In this document: piece by piece, positions 31,745 through 43,329 of the stretch
Layout of the letters: the number at the start of each line of letters is the position of its first letter
How positions within the stretch are numbered: the first letter of the stretch is position 1
Source: Platerodrilus igneus
Lineage: Eukaryota; Arthropoda; Insecta; Coleoptera; Lycidae
Assembly (NCBI GenBank): GCA_036346225.1
Contig: JARFIW010001453.1
Location: 186,001-250,000, forward strand
Length of the DNA: 64,000 nt
Direction: 5' to 3'
The notes under the pieces: generated by a model
What the model was told of the DNA's origin: nothing
The model's database searches: none
Seen by the model: only the letters and a program-made list of their open reading frames with translations
Program-made: the position numbers and the translations under genes

Positions 31745-33070
31745 CGACGATGCAGCACGAATGATAATCTCCGGGGCACTACGTTGTGCTGTCGACGTTC
31801 GCCCCCTTACGTCGACTTGCTTTAGTTTTCTTGCTGCTCAACCGGTTGTTTTTTTGGTTGAGTACAGCGTCTCTGTATGTGACCAACTTCACCGCAGTTC
31901 CAACATCGCAAAACCCATCTTCGCGGTTGTTGTCTTTCAAGCCTTTCCGCTTTTTGTTTTTCAAATACACGGTTGATGATCTCTTCTACGCTTTTCTGTG
32001 ATTGCTCAGGTTCTTCTAATGCAGACCGAACTTTGTGACTCATCCTGTGTGACGTCTGCTTAGCTGCTTCAAATTCAAGCGCATGAGCCAGTGCGTCATC
32101 TAACATTTTTGGCCGTGCTAATCTTAGCGCTTGCTGTATTTCACTGTCTTTAATGCCATCCACAAATGTTTGAACAGCCAGTTGTTCGAGGAAACTATCT
32201 GGTGCCGTTGGATATGCCAATCTAACTAATCTGGCGATGTCAGCTTCGAATTATTGCAGGCTTTCACTTGTTTTTTGCGAGCGGTTGTTAACTTGTGCGT
32301 GGTAAATCTGTTGAAGGTGAGCGTTTCCATATCTCATCTCAAGCTTCGATGTTAAGAGGCCGTAATCATTCTGTTGGTGATCGGGAATGGTTTGCAAGAT
32401 GTTAAGAGCTTCCCCCCCGCAGGGCCACTATTAAGGAGATAGCCTTCTCTTTGTTGCACCATCGGTTGGCTATTGCAGCAGCTTCAAACTGTTTCAAATA
32501 TGTAGGCCAAGGTGTTTTACCATCGAATGTGGGTGGTTTCACTTTAAATTTAGACGGTATCGACTCGCTTCTTTCCGTGCTTCTTATTTCTGGAATGTTC
32601 TGATTTACCACTTGATGTACTAATTCAAGTGGTCGCGTTGTTAGTGAAATCATTTGTTCTTGCAGCCTCATCACATCTTCTTCCATTTTTACCAATTTAC
32701 TGTCCAACTTTTGTTCAACTGTTTTTACCTGTTGAGTGAAATCTTCTTTCATTGCAATGGAGCTTTCCATTAATCTTCGTTCTAACGTGGCCGTATTTTC
32801 ACTTAACTTTTCTTCCATCTTCGCAGCATTTTCACTCAACTTTTCCTCTATTATCTCAGCATTTTCACACAGTGTTATTTCCATACCGTCTTTAAACTCT
32901 TTAAGGGTCGATTCCAGTTCAACTGACTTCACAAAGTTTTCACTGAGTGTCACTTCTAGTTTAGACGACCTCTCCTCCATACCGGATTTAAAATCCTTGA
33001 GGAAATTCATTAAGGTTTCCGCCTCCATTTTACTTTGACTTCTTGTTACTGGCATATACAAACTACTCAA
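31745..33070 (-). pseudogene. Element B gag
   Basis: From 33070: a short start (MPVTRSQSKMEAE), a long heptad-rich coiled coil with three repeated EEKLSEN-type units (near 32760-32870), and a capsid-type start (FDGKTPWPTYLKQFEAA near 32480-32525). After a frame break (32221-32401), capsid end sequence and a zinc knuckle CWNCGEVGHIQRRC lie near 31865-31910. Gag builds the particle and binds RNA. Frame changes near 32400 and 32220, and another downstream, make it non-functional. Confidence 0.85.
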
Positions 33071-33114
33071 ATGTTTTTAGACTTAATTAATCACCCAACA
33101 CAGCCTGACACCAG
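33071..33114 (-). promoter_or_regulatory. Element B primer-binding region
   Basis: Immediately after the LTR end GCCCGTTACA the minus strand reads CTGGTGTCAGGCTGTGTTGG. TGGTGTCA at this place is a plausible tRNA primer complement of the kind seen in other Ty3/gypsy elements; I cannot name the tRNA. Confidence 0.5.
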
Positions 33115-33211
33115 TGTAACGGGCTACTACTGCCGCGTTTCTCTAACTTAAAAACCAGTAATAACAAACGTCTCTATTACTCACTGTTCACAAGTCTAAT
33201 TAACAGTATAT
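33115..33211 (-). repeat. Element B 5' LTR, part 1 (inner end)
   Basis: It matches 26979-27075. The LTR is interrupted by element C and resumes at 37918; the two parts sum to 595 bp. Confidence 0.85.
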
Positions 33212-33553
33212 TGTGATGGTGTAATAGCCGAATAATTTATAGTTATTACATTGTATTAAGTTTAAGCATTTAAAAGGTGAGTGACTTGTATAAGAAGTGA
33301 AAAGTGCGGAAATTGTACAGGAAGACAATCAGGAAGTACACGTGCAACGAACTCTAGGCTAGATGTAATTTGAATTAGTAAATAAGCATAGTTGCAAAAT
33401 AATTGTTAGCAGTTAAGTATTAATATAGAATAAGATTGATTATAAGTCGAACCTCCCAATGTAATAGTTGTACTGCACCTTAAAGTGACCAGTAAATTAA
33501 ACATGTGAAATGGTCTTCGACTTTGATTTAATCACCCCTACAAAAGACCCCAA
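33212..33553 (+). repeat. Element C 5' LTR, 3' end deleted
   Basis: It matches 37560-37901 with one difference. The last 12 bp of the LTR and the primer site are missing. Confidence 0.88.
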
Positions 33554-33567
33554 ATAAACCTCAGCAA

Positions 33568-33870
33568 ATGTTTTACACAACCGGAAAAGGTCGTCAATTT
33601 ACTAGACGCGTAAAATATCATAACAATAATACGAATAGAAGTCAACGTACCTCACACACCAGGTATCAAGGTCGAGGAAGTAATCCATGCACGTTCATGA
33701 ACACTAGAGATCGAGGAAATGCACACGTAGGTAAAACTGTAAGAGGTCATCAGTCTTATAATAGGGGAAACCATCGCAATTTTTATATCAACTCGTCAGA
33801 GAAAAACTCCACAAAAAATACAACAGACCAAACTAGGGAACCGAAAACATTTTCGAGACCCCCGGAATAA
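33568..33870 (+). pseudogene. Element C gag remnant (nucleocapsid-like)
   Basis: 100 codons rich in Arg, Gly, Asn and Gln (RGRGSNP, KTVRGHQSYNRGNHRNF), consistent with the basic RNA-binding end of a gag without zinc knuckles. The capsid part is deleted. It ends one base before the protease frame. Confidence 0.55.
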
Positions 33871-33871
33871 T

Positions 33872-34510
33872 TTGAAGAATGTTCACAAAATTTTAAATAT
33901 TAATAGTGTAAATTTCATAAAAGTCGGATACAATAACAATACAATTAAATTAATTTTAGATACAGGAGCATCAGTAAGTGTTATTTTCATTTCTAGTTTA
34001 ACAACTAAGATAAATATTGATACAAATAAGCAAATTTTTATTCAAGGAGTATCGGGTAAAACAACAGCAATTGGAACAGTAAATCTACCAATTAAAATAG
34101 GGAATATCTCAATTAATCATACTTTTGTTGTAATGAACGATTTCGAATCAGACGTAAATGGAGTAATAGGATCAGATTTTTTTAATAAGTACAGATCAAA
34201 TATCGATTATAAAAATTATAAATTTACTTTCGTAAGTAATGATATATCAACGTCAATTCCATTATTAGCAAACGAAGATTTATATACAATAATCCCACCA
34301 CGATGCGAGATTATCAAATATTTTACAATAAATTGCAAAGAGGAATGCGTAATAAGATCACAAGAATTGTGCGAAGGTGTATTTTTAGCAAACGTAGTTG
34401 TAAAGCCAGTTAAAAATTTTATACCAGTAAAATTATTGAATACGAACGACACTAAATTAAGTTACGAAATTTTAAACCTACCATCGAACGACTTTCAGAT
34501 TACAAGATAG
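33872..34510 (+). CDS. Element C aspartic protease region
   Basis: A 212-codon frame. The retropepsin active site LILDTGASVSVIF lies near residues 27-40 and GVIGSDFFNKY near 90-105. The frame then extends into the linker before RT and ends at a TAG at 34508-34510. It would release the mature proteins. In related elements protease and RT are one pol frame, so the stop is probably a lesion. Confidence 0.8.
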   Translation: MKNVHKILNINSVNFIKVGYNNNTIKLILDTGASVSVIFISSLTTKINIDTNKQIFIQGVSGKTTAIGTVNLPIKIGNISINHTFVVMNDFESDVNGVIGSDFFNKYRSNIDYKNYKFTFVSNDISTSIPLLANEDLYTIIPPRCEIIKYFTINCKEECVIRSQELCEGVFLANVVVKPVKNFIPVKLLNTNDTKLSYEILNLPSNDFQITR

Positions 34511-36060
34511 TTAAATTTGAAGAGTCAAAATTCTCAGTTGAACGTATTGATAAATTATTAAAAGACATTAACGTCGAAGGTTTAAATAGCGAAGAACAAA
34601 CCACCATTCATAAGATTTCTGCTAAGTTTGCAGACGTATTTTATGTCGACAATGACCTACTAACCGAGTCAAACATAAGTAAGCAGCATATTCAGTTACA
34701 AACAGATGCTACAGCAACGTACGTTAAACCGTATAGGTTACCATATTCACAGAAAAATGATATAGGAAAGCAAGTAGATAAAATGTTACATGACGGGATA
34801 ATAGAACCCGCACAGAGTGCGTGGTCGTCACCACTACTAATAGTACCGAAAAAACCGGATAGTTTAGGAAACAAAAAATGGCGCGTAGTTATTGATTATA
34901 GACAATTAAACACTAAATTGCAAGATGACAAATTTCCGCTACCAAGTATCGAGTCAATTTTAGATTCGTTAGGAGGTGCGATATATTTTTCACGTTTAGA
35001 TTTATATCAAAGTTATTATCAGATAGGATTACAAGAACAGTCCAGACCGTGTACGGCATTTAGTACAGACAAGGGACAATTTCAAATGACTAGGTTACCG
35101 ATGGGGTTAAAAGTAAGCCCGAGTATTTTTGCACGAGCGATGACAGTAGCTTTATCAGGATTGAATTACGAGAATTGTTTTACATATTTGGATGATTTAA
35201 TTGTATTCGGAGATAGTTTAGGAAAGCACAATACAAATTTAGTAAAAGTACTCAATAGGTTAAGGAAAGTCAATTTAAAATTAAATCCAAAAAAGTGTGA
35301 ATTTTTAAAGAAGGAAATTTTATATTTAGGACACGTTATAACGGCACAAGGTGTACAACCAGATCCAGAAAAAATTGCAGTCATGCAAAATTATCCAACG
35401 CCACTTAACGCAAACGACGTTAAAAGGTTTGTAGCATTTGCCAATTACTATAGAAAATTTATTCCAAAATTCGCTGAAATAACAGCACCGTTAAACAAAT
35501 TGTCTAGGAAAGGTGTAACTTTCCAATGGACCAATGAATGTCAAGCTGCATTCGAACTGTTAAAAACAACTTTAACAAACCCACCAATATTGCAATACCC
35601 AGATTTTTCAGATAATAGTACATTCATCTTACGCACCGACGCATCAGGTTACGCGTTAGGAGCAGTTTTGTCGAATAGCGACGACAAGCCAGTAGCTTAC
35701 GCAAGTAGAGCACTTAACAAAGCCGAAATAAATTATTGTACAATAGAAAAAGAGTTATTAGCTATAGTATGGGCAGTGAAAAATTTAGACCATACTTATT
35801 TGGCAAAAATTTCAAATTTTAACGGATCATAGACCGTTAGTATACTTATTTGGTATGAGTAATCCATCTAGTCGATTAACAAAATTTAGGTTAACATTAG
35901 AAGAATTTGATTTTACAATAACGTATATTAGGGTACAGAAAACGTGACAGCGGACGCTTTATCTAGAATTATTATAGATTCAGATTATTTAAAGAATATG
36001 GAACGAGCGGTTCACGAAAAGTATATGTAACAACAAGAGCCCAAAGTAGAAAATTAGGCG
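34511..36060 (+). pseudogene. Element C reverse transcriptase and RNase H
   Basis: The linker and RT start (34511-34782) and the main frame (34783-35832) contain the classical Ty3/gypsy motifs: WRVVIDYRQLN near 34880-34910, FSRLDLYQSYYQI near 34985-35025, LPMGLKVSPSIFARAM near 35095-35140, and an intact YLDDLIVFG near 35185-35210. RNase H follows with LRTDASGYALGAVL near 35630-35670 and IEKELLAIVWAVK near 35745-35780. A frameshift near 35815 ends the frame early; the rest of RNase H continues in another frame to about 35990 (the LTEFRLTLEEFDF type, near 35875-35920). The catalytic residues are intact in this copy. Confidence 0.88.
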
Positions 36061-36125
36061 ACTCTCAAGTCGAATCAAAAGCATCAAAGGATGATGGGAC
36101 TGATCACCCCAACATTGTTGAACTT

Positions 36126-37507
36126 TTGAAGCATCCGAAGGATGCAACAGAATTACGATTTGTATCAGAGGAGGAGTTTAACAGAATCATTAAATCCAAT
36201 AAAGGATATAATTTTGTTTGCATGCATGAATTATCAATTTATGATAGGAGTAAAAGTATAATTTATTTGAAGCAAGGATCTCGATCAGCGTCAGCCTTCG
36301 AAGCGTCGTTGAGAGACCTGCAATTTCTTCGTAGAGAATTTACAATTCCGGAATTTATTATTATAAAAAACGAAGAATCGAAGTCATTTTTAAATAACTG
36401 TAAAGCCGGCCGCAATTTACTTAAAAAAAATGACATACGAATTAGTGTGATTAGGGAAGTCACTAATATTAAAAACTCAGAAACGCAAAAATTAATCATT
36501 AATGATTTTCATTTATTGCCTACGGGAGGTCACGCGGGCATCAATAGAACATACAATAATATAAAGCGATACTATTTTTGGTCAAGTATGCAAAAGGATG
36601 TAGAAACATTTATTAAAAAATGTGACGAATGTCAAAGACATAAACATTCAAATATTAGCAAACAGCCGATGATAATTACAACCACAGCTTCCGAAGCTTT
36701 CGAAAAAGTTTTTTTAGACTTAGTTGGACCATTGCAACCAGATGCAAATGGAAACAGGTATATTTTGACACTACAGTGTGATTTAAGTAAATTTGTAGAA
36801 GCATATCCATTACCAAACAAAGAGACTGAAAGTGTAACTAGAGCGTTTGTCGAGAATTTTATTTTACGCTACGGCATCCCACGCGAAATTTTAACGGATA
36901 AAGGTTCAGAGTTCATGTCGGAGATTTTTAAGGAAACTTGCAAATTATTAAACATAAAACAATTAAATTCTACAGCGTATCATCACGAAACTATCGGTGC
37001 GCTCGAAAACTCACATAAAAATTTAGCATATTTAAGGATCCAATGTCCGCAGTATTCAAATAATTGGAGCAGTTGGATACCTTATTGGTGTTTTGCATAC
37101 AATAATTCAGTGCATACTGAAACTAAATATACCCCGCATGAATTAGTGTTTGGGAAAATTAATCAAATACCGTCAAACGTAGTAAACTCAGTAGACCCAC
37201 TTTATAATTTTGATAATTATCCAGCAGAACTAAAGTATAGATTGCAAGTCGCTGGAAATGAAGCGAGATATAATTTATTACAATCCAAAAGTAAAAGAAA
37301 GCATAAGTTTGATATCAAAACTAAGCATGTTAATTATAAATTAGGAGATAAGTTGTTGATTAAAATACATCTCTTAATAAAAGAGATCCAATATTTGTAG
37401 GCCCATATGAAGTAGTTTTAGATAAGAATCCTAATGTTATAGTTAAGATAGATAATAAGTTAGTAGAAATCCATAAGAATAGGACAAAATTATATAACGT
37501 ATTGTAA
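36126..37507 (+). CDS. Element C integrase
   Basis: A 424-codon frame (36126-37400) plus a short continuation. The zinc-binding domain has a GGHAGINRTYNNI histidine region and CDECQRH near 36620-36640. The catalytic core has FLDLVGPL near 36715, LTDKGSEFMSE near 36892-36925 and HHETIGALENSHKNL near 36980-37025 (Asp, Asp, Glu). The frame ends at 37400 within the C-terminal domain (KLGDKLLIKI). Related sequence in another frame (FVGPYEVVLDKNPNVIVK) continues to 37507, so there is one late frameshift. Confidence 0.88.
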
Positions 37508-37559
37508 TTTAGAAAATTTTTATTTTGAAAAACAAAATTTTTTAGTGCACCCGTGGAGG

Positions 37560-37913
37560 TGTGATGGTGTAATAGCCGAATAATTTATAGTTATTACATT
37601 GTATTAAGTTTAAGCATTTAAAAGGTGAGTGACTTGTATAAGAAGTGAAAAGTGCGGAAATTGTACAGGAAGACAATCAGGAAGTACACGTGCAACGAAC
37701 TCTAGGCTAGGTGTAATTTGAATTAGTAAATAAGCATAGTTGCAAAATAATTGTTAGCAGTTAAGTATTAATATAGAATAAGATTGATTATAAGTCGAAC
37801 CTCCCAATGTAATAGTTGTACTGCACCTTAAAGTGACCAGTAAATTAAACATGTGAAATGGTCTTCGACTTTGATTTAATCACCCCTACAAAAGACCCCA
37901 AGAGAACACTACA
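37560..37913 (+). repeat. Element C 3' LTR
   Basis: 354 bp, TG...CA, preceded by a purine-rich GTGGAGG tract and followed by ATAT (37914-37917). Confidence 0.92.
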
Positions 37914-37917
37914 ATAT

Positions 37918-38415
37918 GCCTTGTTTATAGATGTTTTCAGTTCACTTAACAATGAAGCACTATTACACTAATGAATTTACAAGCACTAATATCTTCTTAA
38001 CTAACTTCTTTACCATAGGTCCATTAACAACACTAACACAACTATTTATTTATTTTACACTTGGTCTATCTATGTATACTACAAGCTGCATGTACATTAG
38101 ACACAGCATATAACATTTATGTATACTTTGAACTTCTAAAAGCTCAAACTACTATTACTTTACAACGATATAATTTATATTAGACATTCTAGTATAGACT
38201 GCCCCTTGCATTTTTTAGCGGTCTTATATATACTCAGATTTAAAGATATGACTCATTTTCTGGTAATTACGAGAAGCTTCCCGGTCCAGTGAGAATGAAC
38301 AGTGCTGGCTACGTTTTGTGTGTTTGAATGCTGGAAGCATTCTAGAATCCTGGAGACTATGCAGACCCTACAACGCTTGTGTGTTTGACGGATTGCCTAA
38401 TAGTAGCTCGCAACA
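37918..38415 (-). repeat. Element B 5' LTR, part 2 (outer end)
   Basis: It matches 27076-27574. The outer boundary is TGTTGCGAGC at 38415 on the minus strand. Confidence 0.87.
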
Positions 38416-38426
38416 ATATAAACCGT

Positions 38427-38642
38427 CGGTCAGTGGATGTTTCCTCCCCTATGAAGTAATAAGCTTATGTTTTGTTAATGGCTATATAACTACCAGCCCG
38501 ATTTGTATTCGTCAATAGGCTCTATTATTTTCATAGAGTTTGTTTACAAATACATCTTATTTTATATATTGTTCTACACAATTTCTTATTGCGGACTGCA
38601 AATAACCTGTCTTAATAAAATACTTAATAAAATACTCTTTCA

Positions 38643-38686
<44 letters not shown>
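38427..38686. repeat. Dispersed repeat segment plus (TA)n
   Basis: 38427-38490 matches 1838-1900 inverted; 38646-38686 is a (TA)n tract. Element B inserted next to this repeat. Confidence 0.6.
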
Positions 38687-38687
<1 letters not shown>

Positions 38688-38689
38688 AC

Positions 38690-39005
38690 GCTTTATGTAC
38701 ATTACGCTGTAACGAACGATTACGCAACTATGTATTTTCGACGCTTGTAATTATTATTTTGGCACTGTATGTTTTTCCTTTATGCGCGTAATATTAATTT
38801 CTTTGTCACTGAGGTTTCCAATTCTTTTATTTCTAAGTTACCCACCCCACTCTCTGACGTTCTTGAGCTAGCCCGAATTCTGATTCTTTTGGAGTTCGAT
38901 TCTGTCCCTGTTTTCAGTTGTGGTATCGGTGTAGGCAATTTTCTACTACTTACTGTGCTGCGTTCTTTCTTGTTCGCACAGAATACCGTAACAAGTTTAA
39001 TAAAT
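38690..39005 (+). repeat. Dispersed repeat, diverged copy at 42492-42760
   Basis: It begins right after (TA)n with ATTGACGCTT, followed by AACGAACGATTACG, CACCCC...CTCT and ACCGTAAC blocks. The same blocks occur in the same order at 42492-42760, also right after (TA)n. Both may be LTR or 5' sequence of one retroelement, since a gag follows the second copy. The 85-codon frame here (38769-39026) is probably incidental. Confidence 0.65.
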
Positions 39006-39029
39006 ACGCATTTAAGTCCTGCATAAAAA

Positions 39030-42000
39030 TTTCCCTCAGTATAAAAGTACGTGGAATATACTTTAAAACAGTTTCTAAGTTTCTTTGAACTGTTTGAGTA
39101 TCATTAGAACAACTTCGCTAAATTTGTTGAACCAAGCCAGCATTTGCTCCTCCTCAAACCATTTTAATAGTTTCTTCTTTCTTGAAATACGCTTGTTATT
39201 TCCAATAGTTTATTCTACGAAACATGATCGAAACAACTGCTTTGTATAAAAGCTTCTAATGATAAGTACTGAGCAAATCTACTTTGTTATATTTGCACGT
39301 GTTCGGTCGCACAAGTTTTATGGATATTAAATCGTTCCCCCAATTAATGCATTCCTGGTTTCCCCGTAGCGCGGATTGATAATAATACAAATCTCTATTC
39401 ATTTCTATAAGTCAGGTATCTGGTCTCCTTTGGCAGTATGCAAGGTTGCATACTGATAGTAGGACGTGGTGTTTTAAAATATATTGTGCTTTCCCATTCG
39501 AACAAAATTTAATAGAGTTAATTATAGTGTATTGCCTTCTCTATTGTTTGCATTCTAGGAATATTTCGCAGTTGTTGTTTGGAATATAGTTTTATTTGCT
39601 TTTGCAGAAGATTTAACATTCTATTGCTGGGAATACTTTTATGTTACTTATACCTATCGTTTTCAAGTTGTGTAAATACAAGTTCAACTTTTGAAGGGCT
39701 TTTTTATTTATTCGACTCTTCTCTTATGTATTCGATTCTAAACAACGTCGTTTGAGCGTTGTAAGTCGCGATTTTAAAATGAGTTTTTGTGCATTGTGTT
39801 TTAGTATAGTTAAGTTAGTTGATCCAGCTATAACTTGTAGACGAGTGCAGTCTGCTTTTCCTCATTCTAAGATGGTATCAGAGAGTACAGTTTTTCTGCT
39901 TGTTTTACTTTTATTACTATTTTGAAAGGTAAACTCTTTTTTTTGGTTGATTCCACAATAAATTGCAAACTGTACGTTACGAAATACACGTTCACAATGC
40001 ACAAAGGATTATGCAATTATTATTAAAGCTTGCGTTAGAGCACTTTTTACTCTTTCCCTTTGTGTGTACATAAATGTTTACGTCAACCACTTGCTAGTTA
40101 ATACTTGATTACATTATTTAAAATTTAATGGTAGGTTCTTAAACCTTACGAGGTGCACTTCCCAAAGCAGATATTACTGTATTATTTCTTGCATATATAT
40201 GTATGAATTATTTCTTGTAAATATATATTTATATATATATTACTCAAATTTAGACCAGGGTAGAAAATTAATTAATTACATCAAATAATTTTAATCGCCG
40301 TGTATAAGGACGCTTTCTATAAAAAGAAGCAGAATTAAAATGCTCAACGTGTATAATTTAATTGTTCCAAGAAACAAATAGAAATTACGTGCAAAATTTA
40401 TATTAATTAATTTAATTTTTAAATAATGGGTATTAAACAAAGTGTACAAATAATAAATTAATATTTTGTGCGTATTCGCTAAAAATTAAAGGGTAGAAGT
40501 CAATGCCATTCATTATTATTTTAGTTGGAGTTAATTGAACCATTATTAATTATATAATAAGCATAAAAGCCTGTGAAAATCCAAGGTTAAAATACCATGA
40601 AATAAAAGCTCTGAGAATTATATTAAAACGTTAATTAGGAGCACACACCTGCGTATTTTTAAAAGTCAATTTCAGTTTAATTTGTTTGGATAAACATGAA
40701 AATTCTGCGTATATTGGTAACGGTCGGATAAACCGTAGCTTATATTAACGGGAAGGCTAGATACGGGGTTATTTAACTCAAATACGAATCCACGTGGATT
40801 GAAATAGCCCATAATACAGAGTATTGATTTGTACCACTAGGAGCAAGTTAGAAAAAGACAGATAAAATGCACAAGGCAGAGACACAGATAATAAAAGGCG
40901 TGATTTGAGCAAGGTCACGAGGAAATGATTGGTTGAAATAAGTTGCAGATATGAGAGGTGTAAACGTAACGATTTCTATACAAAATTAAGTAGTGTTCTC
41001 GGACGTGTTTGCGAGCCGTGTAAAAATTCTTAGATTTTCAACTGGCGCGTGTGCAAATTTTGTAGAACCGCGTGCCGGACTGTCGAAAAGGGAACAAAGT
41101 ATGCGAAATTCTGGAAATTGTCCGTTGCGGGACAAAACCGACATACAGGCGAGCTATTATATAAACCCGGACTTTAAACAGTTTCGCTCTCTTAGATTTT
41201 CGATTTTGATTCAATACTTTAAACAGTTTGCTTTTATATTTTGGTGATTATTAAATACTTTAAAACAGTTTGCTCTTTACGTGCTACGATACAAGTTATG
41301 ATGCATTAGTGCACTTAGAAAAGAAGATACAAGGTAATAAAGTCTAGTTATATTTGCGAGTATTACTGTACCAATTATCGAAATTAATAACGATAAATGA
41401 ATAAACAAAAGTAGGCAGTTTTGGGGTATAGCGTGAAAGAAGTATGAATTTCTTTGCTATTTTTCGGGGGTGTTAATAATTAAATGTTATTCGTAATCGT
41501 GATTGGATCCACAAACCAGATTTTGATATACTTAGATGAGTTCCTGAGAAGCTCTGAAACAACTTTAGATGAATGGTGGTGTAGAAAATTTTAAAAGCGT
41601 TCAGAATCAGCAGCCGTAAACATAACCCAGTTGGAATGGTGTGATTAACAAAGGACGATGTACATTGGAGCCACGAGTGCATTAACCTTCAGGTAACTTA
41701 TGCTTTGTTGTTCGATTTTTGATGTTTTGGTGTGTGTTGAATAACTTTATAATTGGTTTGCTAAAAAATGGACAGTAGTGAATTTGTACAAACAACAAAT
41801 TTTTAATTTTAAGGTGAAATTTTTTTGTTTAAGTAGAAAGGAGTATTTAGCAGTTTATGTTCTTGATTATGATAAAAATTTGGGTCTGTTTTTGAGCTCA
41901 ATTAGACTAACCTGTTTGATTAACGTAAAGGGGTGGGAGATGCTCCCTTTTTATTCAGACTTAGGTCTGCACATATTGTAACTTAATTAGTATGCATCCT

Positions 42001-42180
42001 ACCAGGACTTTAATTCTGGATGCAAATTAAAAATGATGACAAATTTAAACTTGAAATTTTATGATACTGAAATTTATGCTGCAATTTAATTTTGAAACTT
42101 TAATGTATTATGAATATTGATGTAAATAGAGTTAACGTTGATGTTTGTGGTAGGAATGTGTTTGTTTTTTTTTATGAATG
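39030..42180. other. AT-rich DNA with no recognisable gene
   Basis: I found no protein family, terminal repeat or tRNA. Short frames such as 40993-41247 and 41778-41981 lack supporting features. A short (TA)-rich patch occurs near 40195-40240. Confidence 0.5.
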
Positions 42181-42341
42181 AGGATGAAAGTCTTAACTAG
42201 GTGAGCAGCCGAGGTGGAAAGAGTAAAGAGGCGATTATCAGAAGAGATTCAACAGGGCGAAAATCACAGCAAATCTTGGTGCCCAGTTTGAGAGGCTCGA
42301 ATATTTTTTTTTACTCTGGTGAGGCTTTTTGTAGGATACAC

Positions 42342-42343
42342 AG

Positions 42344-42385
<42 letters not shown>

Positions 42386-42760
42386 TATATATATTTAATG
42401 TTGGCAAAACTATGTAAGTTTATAGTATTTAGATTATAAGATTTTATTCTCGATATTTTAAAATGTATATGTTTTATACGATATTATATGTAAATTGACG
42501 CTTCGTTTATATCACATTATAACGAACGATTACGTAAATGTGTTTTTGACTTTTGTTAATATTCTTCCGGGACTGTATGTTTATAATATAGCTTTTTACT
42601 AAGGTCTCCAATTTTTCTTTCTGTATCACCCACCGCACTCTACGGCGTTTCTGATCTAACCCGAAACCTAATTCCTTTTTACGGTGTTTAGTGTAGGGAA
42701 TTTTCTTTACTTGCTCTACTGCTTTATTGTCTGCACGAAGTACCGTAACATAAAATTTGG
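42342..42760 (+). repeat. (TA)n followed by dispersed repeat copy 2
   Basis: (TA)n at 42342-42390, then from 42492 a diverged copy of 38690-39005 with the same order of conserved blocks. Confidence 0.65.
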
Positions 42761-43329
42761 CGTACCCAACGTGGTTCCCCGATTTACGAAACCGTTCTTT
42801 CTACTAAAGTTGGCTAAATTTCTTGGAAACCTGTTTCTTCTACTTATTGTTGGCTACGATTTTCGAAACCTTTCTGTTTTTAAAATTGGCTCGATTTCTG
42901 ACCGTACTCTTTACTTAAGGGTTTGTCCACGATTTTTGAAAACCTCTATTCTTACTTAACATTTCGTCCCGAATTTTCTGTACATACACCGTTTCGTCCT
43001 GATAAATATGTTACTTTGTTGCATTCGCTTTATGGTTCCTTGTCTGTTACGTGTTGTATTATTCTAGATTTTCCTTTATGCCGAATTACCAGAAATGTGT
43101 TTTTGCTGGCAATTCGTGTTTTTGAAAACACTGGCACCCAAATTCTAATTCTACTTCTAATTCTATTTTACTGGTTTTTTTGATACTCCGTTGTGATACG
43201 TTTCTAATATAATATCTCGTTTGTTTTGATATACCTTGTGTATATTATAGTTTATTGTTGTTTATAGTGACTGTTTCTTAAAATAGCTAGTGGTTAATGG
43301 AAGTTAAACGTTGATCGCTTACACGATCC

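Larger units (their letters stand above)
33212..37913 (+). mobile_element. Ty3/gypsy element C, young, inserted in the element B LTR
   Basis: LTRs begin TGTGATGG (33212 and 37560). The 3' LTR is 354 bp and ends ACTACA at 37913. A 4-bp duplication ATAT lies at 33208-33211 and 37914-37917, and the B LTR continues across it. The two LTRs differ by a single base over about 342 bp, so insertion is very recent. Internally it lacks the 5' leader and most of gag: the 5' LTR stops matching at about 33553, 12 bp before its expected end, and is joined to the C-terminal part of gag. Pol shows breaks near 34510 and 35820. Confidence 0.92.
26868..38415 (-). mobile_element. Ty3/gypsy element B with macrodomain-CCCH pol extension
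   Basis: Minus-strand order is: 5' LTR (38415 to 33115, interrupted by element C), primer-site region, gag, zinc knuckle, protease, RT, RNase H, integrase, macrodomain and CCCH finger, polypurine tract AAAGAGGGG, then 3' LTR (27574 to 26979). After the 3' LTR the sequence continues with another copy of the primer-site region and gag start (26978 to 26868) before being cut by element A. So this was an LTR-internal-LTR-internal tandem. The LTRs are about 595 bp, start TGTTGCGAGC and end GCCCGTTACA, and differ by about 3% by eye. Pol has several nonsense and frameshift lesions. Confidence 0.88.
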
